This document shows, in pieces, positions 46,488 through 54,885 of a DNA stretch of 64,000 bases. This stretch comes from HGM04593 sp045588485 (GTDB lineage Bacteria; Bacteroidota; Bacteroidia; Bacteroidales; Bacteroidaceae). Within the stretch, counting starts at the first letter, position 1. The number at the start of each line of letters is the position of its first letter. The stretch is taken from NCBI GenBank assembly GCA_045588485.1, contig JAZNEI010000065.1, positions 1 through 64,000 of the forward strand, written 5' to 3'. The position numbers were made by a program, and so were the translations under genes. Under the pieces are notes generated by a model, which was given only the letters and a program-made list of their open reading frames with translations, was not told the origin of the DNA and searched no databases.

Positions 46488-47006
46488 TTATTCTCTTTCA
46501 CCGAGTGTCTTAAGTACTCCGTGGATGGTATTACCACCTGATTGTAGAGCCGAAACAACGTTCTTGATAGGAGATTGCAGCAAAGCCACAACTTCGGCCA
46601 GAAGCTCGTTCTTGCTCTTGATATGTATAAGAGTCTCGAGCTGATCGGCACCTACATAGAAGCTCTCCTCGGCGTATGCACCCTTAAGCGCGGGAATCTC
46701 GCCCTTACCGGCAACCTCCTTGATAAGCTTTGCAGGAGCGTTGGCAGTGTTACAGAGCAACATTGCTGTAGTACCTTTGAGACAGGGATAGAGAGCCGAG
46801 AAATCAACCTCAGCAGCATCGAGAGCCTTTGTAAGAAGCGAGTTCTTAACAACAACCATCTTAATCTCCTGCTTAAAGCACTTTGCACGCATAGCGCTAG
46901 TAGCGGCTGCATCCATTGCAGTTACGTCTACCAAATAGAAATGAGCATATTCCTTGATAATATCACTAAGCTCGGCTATTTTCTTAACTTTATCTTCCTT
47001 CTTCAT
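46488..47006 (-). CDS. rplJ: 50S ribosomal protein L10
   Basis: Base of the ribosomal stalk; binds 23S rRNA and L7/L12 dimers. The N-terminal KEDKVKKIAELSDIIKEYAHFYLVD and the block KQEIKMVVVKNSLLTKAL identify it. Length 172. It lies 12 bases after rplA, too close for a long L10-binding leader, so any autoregulatory site would be elsewhere. Confidence 0.97.
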   Translation of the reverse strand: MKKEDKVKKIAELSDIIKEYAHFYLVDVTAMDAAATSAMRAKCFKQEIKMVVVKNSLLTKALDAAEVDFSALYPCLKGTTAMLLCNTANAPAKLIKEVAGKGEIPALKGAYAEESFYVGADQLETLIHIKSKNELLAEVVALLQSPIKNVVSALQSGGNTIHGVLKTLGERE

Positions 47007-47018
47007 AGTTCAATCAAA

Positions 47019-47714
47019 TTAAGCTTCGATAGTTTTAGGATCTATTCTCAGACCTTTACTCATCGTAGTCGAGAGGAACACACTTTTCACATAAGTACCC
47101 TTTGCTGTAGAAGGCTTCAGCTTCATGATTGTCTGCATGAACTCCTTCACGTTAGCGATTATAGCCTCGGGAGTGAAAGAAATCTTACCAATAGATGTGT
47201 GAACAATACCTGTCTTATCTACCTTGAAATCAATCTTACCCTGCTTAATCTCTTTAACAGCCTTGGGAATATCCATAGTTACGGTGCCACTCTTGGGGTT
47301 AGGCATCAGACCACGAGGACCGAGTACACGACCGAGGGCACCCAATTTACCCATTATAGACGGCATGGTGATGATAACATCTACATCCGTCCAACCACCT
47401 TTGATCTTCTCGATATATTCGTCAAGACCAACATAGTCGGCGCCTGCTGCTTTAGCCGCCTCCTCGACATCGGGAGTACACAAACAGAGTACGCGAACCT
47501 CCTTACCGGTACCGCTGGGAAGAGACACAACGCCTCTTACCATCTGGTTAGCCTTACGGGGGTCAACGCCCAAGCGTACGTCGATATCAACAGAAGCATC
47601 GAATTTTGTGAAGGTAATCTCCTTCAACAAATCAACTGCCTCTGTAAGCGTATAAGCCTTAGCTGTATCAACTTTTGCGGCTGCCAACTTTTGATTTTTC
47701 GTCAGTTTACCCAT
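47019..47714 (-). CDS. rplA: 50S ribosomal protein L1
   Basis: Ribosomal L1-stalk protein and, in other bacteria, translational repressor of its own operon. Signature blocks are SLPSGTGKEVRVL and MGKLGALGRVLGPRGLMPNPKSGTV. Length 231. It follows rplK by 15 bases. Confidence 0.97.
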   Translation of the reverse strand: MGKLTKNQKLAAAKVDTAKAYTLTEAVDLLKEITFTKFDASVDIDVRLGVDPRKANQMVRGVVSLPSGTGKEVRVLCLCTPDVEEAAKAAGADYVGLDEYIEKIKGGWTDVDVIITMPSIMGKLGALGRVLGPRGLMPNPKSGTVTMDIPKAVKEIKQGKIDFKVDKTGIVHTSIGKISFTPEAIIANVKEFMQTIMKLKPSTAKGTYVKSVFLSTTMSKGLRIDPKTIEA

Positions 47715-47729
47715 TCTTGTTTAAGTTTT

Positions 47730-48173
47730 TTAATTGTTTCCGGGAAAAGTTCCATTAACACTGATACCCATACTTCTCGCAGTACCTGCAACCATTTTCA
47801 TAGCTGCCTCAATTGTAAAGCAGTTCAAATCGACCATCTTGTCCTTTGCGATAGCCTCAACCTGCTCCCATGTAATAGAAGCTACTTTCTTACGGTTGGG
47901 TTCGGCAGAACCACTCTTCACCTTAGCCAACTCAAGCAACTGAATTGCTACGGGAGGAGTCTTAACGACGAAATCGAACGACTTGTCTGCGTAGTAAGTA
48001 ATGATAACAGGCAAAACTTTTCCGGCCTTATCCTGGGTTCTGGCATTAAACGCTTTGCAAAACTCCATGATGTTGATACCCTTAGAACCGAGTGCGGGTC
48101 CAACGGGAGGAGAAGGATTTGCTGCGCCACCTTTAATCTGCAACTTGATAAGTCCAGCAATTTCTTTTGCCAT
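47730..48173 (-). CDS. rplK: 50S ribosomal protein L11
   Basis: Binds the GTPase-associated region of 23S rRNA. GGAANPSPPVGPALGSKGINIMEFCKAFN (split here by the conserved PPVGPALG core) and the C-terminal AGTARSMGI mark it. Length 147. It is 56 bases after nusG and begins the ribosomal part of the cluster. Confidence 0.97.
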   Translation of the reverse strand: MAKEIAGLIKLQIKGGAANPSPPVGPALGSKGINIMEFCKAFNARTQDKAGKVLPVIITYYADKSFDFVVKTPPVAIQLLELAKVKSGSAEPNRKKVASITWEQVEAIAKDKMVDLNCFTIEAAMKMVAGTARSMGISVNGTFPGNN

Positions 48174-48229
48174 TGTAAAAAAAATCTATAAAATTAACAA
48201 TTAATTCAGAACGATGTGTGGAAGCCGCA

Positions 48230-48769
48230 TCATTCTTTATCTACTTGCATGTAACCTAATTCTACCGGAGTGCTACGGCCAAATATCTTAACCATAACTT
48301 TAAGTTTCTTCTTCTCGGTATTAATCTCTTCAATCGTACCATTAAATCCCGAGAATGGTCCGGTATTTACTTTAACAACCTCGCCCAATACAAATTCGAG
48401 TGTATCATCGGTTGTCTCTTGGAGTTCGTCGACTGTACCGAGGATTCTATTTATCTCGGACTGACGTATAGGAGTCGGTTTATCCATTCCTCCAAGGAAG
48501 CCAAGAACATTGGGAGTATTACGTAACAAATATGCAATTTCTCCTACCAGTTCGGCCTCAACCAACACATAACCGGGCAGGTAATTTCTCTCTTTAACCA
48601 CACGCTTGCCATTGCGCACCTGAACTACTTTCTCGGTAGGTATAAGAACCTGTGATACATAGTCAGTGAGACCACGAAGTTTCACATCTGTTTCGATATA
48701 CTCCTTAACTTTGGTCTCCTTACCGCTTATGGCACGTAAAACATACCACTGTTTAGTGCTCTCAGCCAT
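48230..48769 (-). CDS. nusG: Transcription termination/antitermination factor NusG
   Basis: Elongation factor that binds RNA polymerase. The NGN domain (WYVLRAISGKETKVKEYIE ... PGYVLVEAEL) is at about 7-115 and a KOW domain at about 128-175 (GEVVKVNTGPFSGFNGTIEEI). Length 179 is normal. It starts 4 bases after the secE stop. Confidence 0.96.
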   Translation of the reverse strand: MAESTKQWYVLRAISGKETKVKEYIETDVKLRGLTDYVSQVLIPTEKVVQVRNGKRVVKERNYLPGYVLVEAELVGEIAYLLRNTPNVLGFLGGMDKPTPIRQSEINRILGTVDELQETTDDTLEFVLGEVVKVNTGPFSGFNGTIEEINTEKKKLKVMVKIFGRSTPVELGYMQVDKE

Positions 48770-48773
48770 TTAT

Positions 48774-48965
48774 TTAAAAGCTATAAATGAAGTTCATTAC
48801 TGCCTGGATCAACTGGTCGACACCAAAAACAGCCAAGGCAATTATAAGTGATGAAGATAAGACAAGAATAGCTTGGCTCTGCAACTGTTTCATTGTGGGC
48901 CAAGTTGTCTTATGCACGAGCTCATTGTAAGAGTCCTTACAATAGTTTATAAATTTTGTCAGCAT
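48774..48965 (-). CDS. secE: Preprotein translocase subunit SecE
   Basis: A 63-residue single-span translocon subunit. The amphipathic KDSYNELVHKTTWPTMKQLQ is the conserved SecE cytoplasmic helix, followed by one transmembrane helix (about 31-50). It is 17 bases from the tRNA-Trp gene and directly ahead of nusG, the classic order. Confidence 0.94.
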   Translation of the reverse strand: MLTKFINYCKDSYNELVHKTTWPTMKQLQSQAILVLSSSLIIALAVFGVDQLIQAVMNFIYSF

Positions 48966-48982
48966 AATCGTTTATTTTGAAG

Positions 48983-49055
48983 CACGGGAAGAGAGGCTCG
49001 AACTCCCGACACCTGGTTTTGGAGACCAGCGCTCTACCAACTGAGCTATTCCCGT
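48983..49055 (-). tRNA. tRNA-Trp (anticodon CCA)
   Basis: The minus strand starts ACGGGAATAGCTCAGTTGG and folds into a full cloverleaf with anticodon loop CTCCAAA and acceptor closing TTCCCGT plus discriminator G. The CCA end is not encoded. It lies between tuf and secE in the same unit. Confidence 0.96.
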
Positions 49056-49058
49056 ATA

Positions 49059-49087
49059 TCGACTCCTCCTTACACAGAAGGAGTCGA
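49059..49087 (-). other. Hairpin between tuf and tRNA-Trp
   Basis: TCGACTCCT (49059-49067) pairs with AGGAGTCGA (49079-49087). No T run follows on the minus strand, and the tRNA starts 4 bases beyond it. It more likely protects the tuf mRNA end or guides tRNA processing than terminates transcription. Confidence 0.5.
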
Positions 49088-49108
49088 ATCTATTATTGTC
49101 GGTCTGAA

Positions 49109-50293
49109 TTATTCAATAACCTTTGTAATCTGACCAGCACCTACTGTGCGACCACCCTCACGGATAGCGAATGTCAGACCCTCGTTCAAAGCAACGGGAT
49201 AGATGAGGGTAACTGTGATTGTAAGGTTATCACCGGGCATTACCATCTCTACATCTGCGGGGAGAGTAATCTCACCTGTGCAGTCCATTGTACGGAGGTA
49301 GAACTGAGGACGATACTTGTTACGAAATGATGTATGACGACCACCCTCCTCTTTCTTGAGGATATAAACCTGTGCCTCGAAAGTTGAGTAAGGCTTGATC
49401 TGACCGGGATGGCAGAGTACCATACCACGCTTGATCTCATTCTTGTCAATACCACGGAGGAGAAGACCTACGTTATCACCAGCCTCACCGAGGTCAAGGA
49501 GCTTACGGAACATCTCAACACCTGTAACAACTGTCTTCTTGTGCTCACCGAGACCGAGAATCTCAACCTCGTCACCTACCTTAACAACACCAGTCTCGAT
49601 ACGACCTGTAGCAACAGTACCACGACCTGTGATTGAGAACACGTCCTCAACGGGCATCAAGAAAGGTTTATCGATATCACGGGGAGGCAGAGGAATCCAC
49701 TCGTCGCAAGCTGCCATCAACTCCATTACCTTCTCCTCCCACTCTGCTACACCGTTAAGTGCACCGAGTGCAGAACCCTTGATGATAGGAGTGTTGTCGC
49801 CGTCAAACTCATAGAATGAAAGAAGCTCACGCATCTCCATCTCAACAAGCTCAAGCATCTCAGCGTCATCAACAACGTCACACTTGTTAAGGAATACAAC
49901 AAGACGGGGAACGTTTACCTGACGAGCAAGAAGGATGTGCTCACGTGTCTGAGGCATAGGACCATCAGTTGCAGCACAAACGATGATAGCACCGTCCATC
50001 TGAGCAGCACCGGTAACCATGTTCTTAACGTAGTCGGCGTGACCCGGACAGTCTACGTGTGCATAGTGACGGTTCTCGGTCTGATACTCAACGTGAGCAG
50101 TATTGATAGTAATACCACGCTCTTTCTCCTCGGGAGCGTTATCGATCTGTTCGAATGATTTCAACTCTGAAAGACCCTTCTTAGCGAGAACTGTTGTAAT
50201 AGCAGCAGTAAGAGTTGTCTTACCGTGGTCTACGTGACCAATAGTACCGATGTTTACGTGCGGCTTGGTACGTTCAAATTTTTCTTTTGCCAT
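49109..50293 (-). CDS. tuf: Elongation factor Tu
   Basis: GTPase that brings aminoacyl-tRNA to the ribosome. The G1 loop GHVDHGKT is at residues 19-26, with RGITINTAHVEY, DCPGHADYVKNM, NKCD and SAL following. Length 394 is normal. It is embedded between two tRNA blocks, so its transcript must be released by tRNA processing. Confidence 0.98.
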   Translation of the reverse strand: MAKEKFERTKPHVNIGTIGHVDHGKTTLTAAITTVLAKKGLSELKSFEQIDNAPEEKERGITINTAHVEYQTENRHYAHVDCPGHADYVKNMVTGAAQMDGAIIVCAATDGPMPQTREHILLARQVNVPRLVVFLNKCDVVDDAEMLELVEMEMRELLSFYEFDGDNTPIIKGSALGALNGVAEWEEKVMELMAACDEWIPLPPRDIDKPFLMPVEDVFSITGRGTVATGRIETGVVKVGDEVEILGLGEHKKTVVTGVEMFRKLLDLGEAGDNVGLLLRGIDKNEIKRGMVLCHPGQIKPYSTFEAQVYILKKEEGGRHTSFRNKYRPQFYLRTMDCTGEITLPADVEMVMPGDNLTITVTLIYPVALNEGLTFAIREGGRTVGAGQITKVIE

Positions 50294-50384
50294 AGTTTTT
50301 AGCTTTAATTTATAACAATATATTTACCAAATATCTGTTTTTAATTTTTGACACTTACAGAGACAAAAATTCACTCTTCTCCAG

Positions 50385-50456
<72 letters not shown>

Positions 50457-50466
50457 GTTGAAAAAG

Positions 50467-50539
50467 AGCGGAAGACGGGACTCAAACCCGCGTCCCTCAG
50501 CTTGGAAGGCTAATGCTCTATCAACTGCGCTACTTCCGC
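50467..50539 (-). tRNA. tRNA-Gly (anticodon TCC)
   Basis: The minus strand starts GCGGAAGTAGCGCAGTTG. The anticodon loop is CTTCCAA. The acceptor is closed by CTTCCGC with discriminator T. It is 10 bases from the tRNA-Thr that follows it in the transcript. Confidence 0.95.
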
Positions 50540-50636
50540 AATACGTTTACACAAAGAATTTGCAAACAAACAAAGACAGTTTCAAAAGTATGAACACCGT
50601 CAAGGCTGGTTTGCATTCTCTTTTTCAACACATTCG

Positions 50637-50719
50637 TGGGCAAAGATGGATTCGAACCACCGAAGGCGTAAGCCAGCAGATTTACAGTCTGCCCCATTTG
50701 GCCACTCTGGAATTTGCCC
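50637..50719 (-). tRNA. tRNA-Tyr (anticodon GTA)
   Basis: A class II tRNA with a long variable arm. The minus strand starts GGGCAAATTCCAGAGTGG. The anticodon loop is CTGTAAA. The acceptor is closed by TTTGCCC with discriminator A. Confidence 0.96.
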
Positions 50720-50784
50720 TTTTCTTTGTCACTATTTCAGAAAACGCATTTGCGACTGATGTTGCAGTTTCGCTGTTTTAGTAG

Positions 50785-50858
50785 AGCCTCTTGTCGGATT
50801 CGAACCAACGACCCCGAGATTACAAATCACGTGCTCTGGCCAACTGAGCTAAAGAGGC
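50785..50858 (-). tRNA. tRNA-Thr (anticodon TGT)
   Basis: The minus strand starts GCCTCTTTAGCTCAGTTGG. The anticodon loop is TTTGTAA. The acceptor is closed by AAGAGGC with discriminator T. It is the first gene after the promoter of the whole unit and the second threonine isoacceptor here. Confidence 0.96.
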
Positions 50859-50898
50859 ATCGTACTATTTGCAGCGCGTTACTTCCGTAATGCGAGTG

Positions 50899-50928
50899 CA
50901 AATGTACGAGTTTTTTTTTAATCCCAAA
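50899..50928 (-). promoter_or_regulatory. Promoter of the tRNA-tuf-secE-nusG-rpl-rpoBC unit
   Basis: On the minus strand TTTG (50925-50928), 18 bases and TACATTTG (50899-50906) match the Bacteroidetes consensus exactly, about 40 bases before the first tRNA. No other clear promoter was seen before rpoB. Confidence 0.75.
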
Positions 50929-50953
50929 ACTTTTTCGGACTTTTTTTTCGTTT

Positions 50954-51247
50954 TTACCTATTTTTTTCGCGTTTTTTCTCAATTTGGGCCTTTAAAGCGT
51001 CTATTGCGCCCAACAAAGCCTCTTCGAAAGTGTCGCTAACCTTAGAGGCAAACATCTCGCCACCGCTTGCAAGAAGACGCAAACTCACCTCCTTATTCAT
51101 AGCAGTTTCGGGCTTGATAAGCTTCATTGCTACTTCAAGAGTTGTAGCACCCTCGCACAACTTCTCTAATTTTGACACTTTCTTCTCTACAAACTCCATC
51201 AACTGTTGTGATGCATCAAAATGAATAGTCTGAACTCTTGTTACCAT
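50954..51247 (-). CDS. hpf: Ribosome hibernation-promoting factor, short HPF/RaiA type
   Basis: Binds the 30S decoding region in stationary phase. The protein is 97 residues: QTIHFDASQQLMEFVEKKVSKLEKL and the DTFEEALLGAIDALKAQIEKKRE helix fit the S30AE family. The long-form C-terminal dimerisation domain is absent. It lies 18 bases after xerC and just upstream (in position) of the tRNA unit promoter, on the same strand. Confidence 0.9.
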   Translation of the reverse strand: MVTRVQTIHFDASQQLMEFVEKKVSKLEKLCEGATTLEVAMKLIKPETAMNKEVSLRLLASGGEMFASKVSDTFEEALLGAIDALKAQIEKKREKNR

Positions 51248-51265
51248 AATATTACCTCCTATAAT

Positions 51266-52156
51266 TTAATTATTACCGGCTCTTGGATGAGCCTTCTTAT
51301 AAAATTTCTTAAGTTCTTCGAATGTCAGATGAGTGTAAACCTCCGTTGTCGCAAGACGCTGATGGCCCAGAATCTCTTTAACAGCTCCAAGCTCGGCCTC
51401 ATTATTAAGCATAGCCGTTGCAAAAGTATGTCTCAACACGTGAGGACTTCTTTTTTTTAGCTTAGTAACGTTGCCAAGACTCTTTTTTACCATACGGTAG
51501 ACCGACGAGCGACTGACACGTGTACCTTTTATATTAACAAATAGAGCATCTTCATCAATCGGCGCAACTAAAGCCCTTTGTTCGAGATAAACTGCAAGCG
51601 TATCTTTTAGCTCAACCGTAAGCGGAATAATACGTTCACGGCTTCTTTTTCCAAACACTTTAAGGGTACCCCCCTCAAGGTCGACACCTGAAAGTTCAAG
51701 CCCTATAAGCTCGGAGAGACGGATACCGGTCTCATAAAAACAGATAACAATCGTGCGGTTACAGAGTTCCTGAAATCCATCTCCGAAAACATCGCCATCA
51801 AGCAGCGCATCCATATCCTCTTCTCTGACAAACGTAGGAAGATGCTTGCTGCGCTTAGGCCCTTGCAACTCGAGCACCGGGTTCCTATCTATTTTTCCTT
51901 CACCACGCAAAAAGGCATAGAAAGTCCTCAACGAACTGAGTTTACGATTCACCGATGAGACTGCCGCACCACTATCCATGAGCGATGCCATCCACAATCT
52001 TACCACATCGGCATCAACCTCTAATAAAGAAAGAGGCTCATTCATAGCGGATAGGTACTCTTCGAATGTGCGAAGATCGATACCGTATGCCTTAAGAGTG
52101 TGCGCCGAATAGTTGCGCTCAGCCTTAAGATATCCTATGAATGAGTCTATAAACAT
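51266..52156 (-). CDS. xerC: Tyrosine recombinase XerC/XerD type
   Basis: Site-specific recombinase for chromosome dimer resolution. The N-terminal SAM-like domain (FIDSFIGYLKAERNYSAHTLKAY) is followed by the catalytic domain with R in ETGIRLSELIG, K in KVFGKRSRERIIPL, HxxR in PHVLRHTFATAML, and the LGHQRLATTEVYTH block with the nucleophile Tyr. The start at ATG 52156 gives 296 residues, the family norm; the frame continues upstream through the rpsU 3' hairpin and into rpsU, so the longer form is rejected. XerC versus XerD cannot be fixed by eye. The hairpin at 52159-52191 ends two bases before this ATG. Confidence 0.92.
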   Translation of the reverse strand: MFIDSFIGYLKAERNYSAHTLKAYGIDLRTFEEYLSAMNEPLSLLEVDADVVRLWMASLMDSGAAVSSVNRKLSSLRTFYAFLRGEGKIDRNPVLELQGPKRSKHLPTFVREEDMDALLDGDVFGDGFQELCNRTIVICFYETGIRLSELIGLELSGVDLEGGTLKVFGKRSRERIIPLTVELKDTLAVYLEQRALVAPIDEDALFVNIKGTRVSRSSVYRMVKKSLGNVTKLKKRSPHVLRHTFATAMLNNEAELGAVKEILGHQRLATTEVYTHLTFEELKKFYKKAHPRAGNN

Positions 52157-52158
52157 AA

Positions 52159-52191
52159 TTCGTTGCCGAAAGACTATCTTTCGGCAACGAA
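52159..52191 (-). terminator. Hairpin between rpsU and xerC
   Basis: Perfect 15-bp arms (TTCGTTGCCGAAAGA at 52159-52173 and TCTTTCGGCAACGAA at 52177-52191) around a 3-base loop. It has no clear T run on the minus strand and runs almost to the xerC start codon. It may partly end rpsU transcripts, or control xerC translation. Confidence 0.7.
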
Positions 52192-52235
52192 TATAAGTAA
52201 GATAAAATAAAAATGCAAGAAAACTTGCCAGTTTT

Positions 52236-52427
52236 TTATTCCTCTGCAGCGCGAAGTTTCTGTACGTATACAGCGTGCTCTTTCTTAAGTCTCTTAAGCA
52301 CAGAGGGTTTGTCAAACTGCTGACGTGCGCGAAGTTCTTTTACAACGCCGGTCTTCTCGAATTTTCTCTTGAATTTTTTGAGAGCTCTCTCAATGTTCTC
52401 GCCCTCTTTAACAGGTACTACAATCAT
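52236..52427 (-). CDS. rpsU: 30S ribosomal protein S21
   Basis: Small basic ribosomal protein of 63 residues (MIVVPVKEGENIERALKKFK, then KRLKKEHAVYVQKL). It binds near the anti-Shine-Dalgarno platform of 16S rRNA. It has an excellent promoter upstream and a hairpin downstream, ahead of xerC. Confidence 0.95.
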   Translation of the reverse strand: MIVVPVKEGENIERALKKFKRKFEKTGVVKELRARQQFDKPSVLKRLKKEHAVYVQKLRAAEE

Positions 52428-52479
52428 TTCCTATCTTTATTTTTAGTTTATATTATTTCTTACTATGCAAAATGTGGCG

Positions 52480-52510
52480 CAAAAATAGTTACAATTTTCC
52501 TATTGACAAA
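52480..52510 (-). promoter_or_regulatory. Promoter of rpsU (and xerC, hpf)
   Basis: On the minus strand TTTG (52507-52510), 19 bases and TATTTTTG (52480-52487) match the Bacteroidetes consensus exactly, 53 bases before the rpsU ATG. Confidence 0.75.
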
Positions 52511-52639
52511 ACTTTTTTGTTATTTTTTATTATTCAACGAGAAAAGTCGAGTGTAAAAAAAAGGATTTGCCACCATTTTCAACCTCGAACTGAGAATATT
52601 AATAAGAATTGTAACTTTTTAACCTTATTATATTTTCTG

Positions 52640-53566
52640 CTACCGGAACAGATATTCATTATCTTTAAAGAGTTGATAGTAACTTCTAACACTCTCGAGG
52701 TTATACCACCTCTCGGTTCTTATAGGCATCGCATCTAAATCATATATCTTTGCTCCGGGAATAGACAGCAAGAAAGGGGAATGTGTCGCTATTATCAACT
52801 GGCAACGGAAAGCCCTTACAGCACCCATAATATATTGCGCAAGTTCCATCTGCCACTTTGCCGAAAGAGAGTTCTCGGGTTCGTCAAGCAACACAAGCGC
52901 ATCGTCTCTAATAGACTCAACAAAAAAATTAAAAGCAGTTTCACCATTAGACTGTCCCCGGGTGTTACTCCGTAAATTTGCTTTTAAATACTGCGAGCAA
53001 CTTTTTCTGCCGCTTCGTGCATCATGGATATTTTTATATAAATCAAGTATTTGCGGGTCGGTGAGTTTCTCCCGTGGTCGCTCTGCTTTATATTTATATG
53101 AATAATACTCATCAATAAGCTCATCGCGTCGATGGTCGATACGTTCATTCTCTTCCCTTTCCTTAAGCATTGCATCGAAGACATCATCACTCACCAGAAT
53201 CATTCCCCGTTGTATACAATTCTCGGCATTTCGGTTGGCAACAGAATAGTTGCACACCGTGATATAATCATCGAAACAGGCGCTTCGATTATAACGGGTC
53301 AGGCGTTGCATACGCAGACTCTGAGCAATAACATTCAACAACGTCGTCTTACCCGAACCATTACCGCCGTAAAGAATTGTAATATCCTCGAACCGGAATT
53401 CCTCGATTCCTCTATTGTAAAAGGTATGCCACGGGTACCAGTTGTTGAGATGAGTATTTTGGGGTACACGAGGCATATTCTTAGGACCCCCCAATGTCGG
53501 GACAGGCGAGAAGTAGCTATCCACCCAACTATCTTTCGGGATTCTGAAGCTTGTAAGATAAATCAT
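52640..53566 (-). CDS. Stand-alone AAA (ABC-type) ATPase, COG3910-like
   Basis: Cytoplasmic ATPase with Walker A GGNGSGKT at residues 67-74, a signature-like region RGQSNGETAF, Walker B LVLLDEPENSLS and H-loop IATHSPFLL. A charged helical insert lies between. The start is taken at ATG 53566 (MIYLTSFRIPKDSW); 24 further codons would run through the hairpin at 53611-53652. Proteins of this group often work alone, with unknown function; no nuclease, TOPRIM or toxin gene is adjacent. It sits between rpsU and mdh on the same strand. It is a different subfamily from the ATPase at 9699. Confidence 0.82.
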   Translation of the reverse strand: MIYLTSFRIPKDSWVDSYFSPVPTLGGPKNMPRVPQNTHLNNWYPWHTFYNRGIEEFRFEDITILYGGNGSGKTTLLNVIAQSLRMQRLTRYNRSACFDDYITVCNYSVANRNAENCIQRGMILVSDDVFDAMLKEREENERIDHRRDELIDEYYSYKYKAERPREKLTDPQILDLYKNIHDARSGRKSCSQYLKANLRSNTRGQSNGETAFNFFVESIRDDALVLLDEPENSLSAKWQMELAQYIMGAVRAFRCQLIIATHSPFLLSIPGAKIYDLDAMPIRTERWYNLESVRSYYQLFKDNEYLFR

Positions 53567-53610
53567 TATTACTCGATGCTTAATAATTCCAGGAATAGAC
53601 CAATATATAC

Positions 53611-53652
53611 AATAAGAGACTGCATTAATCAAAATCAATACAGTCTCTTATT
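53611..53652. terminator. Hairpin between mdh and the AAA ATPase gene
   Basis: AATAAGAGACTG (53611-53622) and CAGTCTCTTATT (53641-53652) form a 12-bp stem with an 18-base loop, downstream of mdh. The minus-strand side lacks a T run, so it is a weak terminator candidate. Confidence 0.5.
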
Positions 53653-53729
53653 TTAGATAATCAGCCGTGCAATGTTTTCACAGAATGAAGATAGAGCTTA
53701 AATGTTCAACATTGACACGAGACCGTCTA

Positions 53730-54722
53730 TTAGAGGTTGGGGTTGATGCTGCTCCACTCCGAGATTGCGGGAACGATATTCAGAGTCACAAGCTCATCAC
53801 GCATCTTGCAAAGGTGCTCATAGCTTGCATCAAGCTTAGCGAGTTCCTCGGCTGTACCAACGGGCATCTTGTATGAGCAACCGTTAGCATCGAGAGTAGT
53901 ATCCATAGCCATCATAATGTGGTTATACTTCTCGTTAGATACGTATGTACCTGCAGGATAACGGAATGTCTCGCCACCCATAACCGAACGAATCATCTCA
54001 ACCGAGAGATAAGAGGGGCTCTGGAACGATGAACGGCCACGAAGCTTGATGATAGCCGCACCACCCTGTGTAACATCTTTCTTCATCTGCTCCCACTCAG
54101 CCTCGGGGAACTGCTCGGTACCGATAAGGTCGGTAAGAGGCTTGCCGGCAATCTTAACTGCACTGCCGAATACAGCCATCTGCTCGCCGTGACCTCCATA
54201 GGTAGCGCAACCTGTAACCTCGTTCTGCTTTACGCCGAACTTCTTAGCAAGAGCGCTCTGAAGACGTGTAGAGTCGAGACCTGCCAATGTAGTAACCTGA
54301 CCGGGTTTCAATCCCGAGTAAAGAAGTGTAACAAGACCTGTAAGGTCGGCAGGATTGAAGATGATGACAACGTGCTTAACGTCGGGGCAGTAAGCCTTGA
54401 TATTCTTACCAAGCTCCTCGGCAATCTTACAGTTACCTGCAAGAAGGTCCTCGCGTGTCATGCCCTCTTTACGGGGAGCACCACCTGAAGAGATGATATA
54501 CTTTGCATCCTTGAATGCCTCGGCAACATCTGTTGTAGCTGTGATGTTCACCTCGTCGAATCCACTCTGACGCATCTCCTCGGCAACGCCCTCGGGAGAG
54601 AATACATCGTACAAGCAGAGGTTCTTTGTAAGACCCATCATCAAAGCACACTGTGCCATATTAGAGCCAATCATACCTGCTGCACCAACAATCACCAATT
54701 TTTCGTCTGTCAAAAACTGCAT
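53730..54722 (-). CDS. mdh: Malate dehydrogenase
   Basis: NAD-dependent interconversion of malate and oxaloacetate. VGAAGMIGS carries the NAD-binding glycines at residues 13-19, GGAPRKEGMTR the substrate-side arginines with the mobile loop, LDSTRLQ another arginine, and YGGHGEQM the catalytic His. Length 330. It resembles the LDH-like MDH branch. It is preceded by a 163-base gap that holds the GGGCGATT repeat. Confidence 0.95.
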   Translation of the reverse strand: MQFLTDEKLVIVGAAGMIGSNMAQCALMMGLTKNLCLYDVFSPEGVAEEMRQSGFDEVNITATTDVAEAFKDAKYIISSGGAPRKEGMTREDLLAGNCKIAEELGKNIKAYCPDVKHVVIIFNPADLTGLVTLLYSGLKPGQVTTLAGLDSTRLQSALAKKFGVKQNEVTGCATYGGHGEQMAVFGSAVKIAGKPLTDLIGTEQFPEAEWEQMKKDVTQGGAAIIKLRGRSSFQSPSYLSVEMIRSVMGGETFRYPAGTYVSNEKYNHIMMAMDTTLDANGCSYKMPVGTAEELAKLDASYEHLCKMRDELVTLNIVPAISEWSSINPNL

Positions 54723-54788
54723 AATATTTATTTTTAAAGGGTTTATATAATATGCTATTCAATTTTTTTTGTTTTACATTTCTGTTTA

Positions 54789-54810
54789 GGGCGATTAAAA
54801 TCGCCCCTAC
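54789..54810. repeat. GGGCGATT hairpin repeat, copy 2
   Basis: GGGCGATT (54789-54796) and AATCGCCC (54799-54806) form an 8-bp stem with a 2-base loop, followed by CTAC. This is the inverse of the copy at 31-53, one base shorter in the loop. It lies in the mdh-kdtA gap, upstream of mdh. Confidence 0.6.
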
Positions 54811-54885
54811 AAACAACAAGGTCTGTAATGCGCTATAAAGGTAGCATTTTTATCCTACTATCCACACTTTTCAGATGCTGTTTTA

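Noticed and set aside
46575..48191. A 538-codon open frame on the plus strand antisense to rplJ, rplA and rplK
   Set aside because: It is a shadow of strongly biased ribosomal protein codons; the translation is low-complexity, rich in Cys, Ser, Asn and Leu, with no recognisable domain, while the minus-strand genes are certain.
52157..52315. N-terminal extension of XerC into rpsU
   Set aside because: It overlaps the S21 coding region and the hairpin; the family start is MFIDSF at 52156.
52640..53566. A second PARIS-like or OLD-like pair around the lone ATPase
   Set aside because: Neighbours are rpsU and mdh; no TOPRIM, DUF4435 or nuclease gene is adjacent.
53567..53638. N-terminal extension of the AAA ATPase to 53638
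   Set aside because: The extra codons run through a hairpin stem and have no family-like sequence; ATG 53566 begins the recognisable protein.
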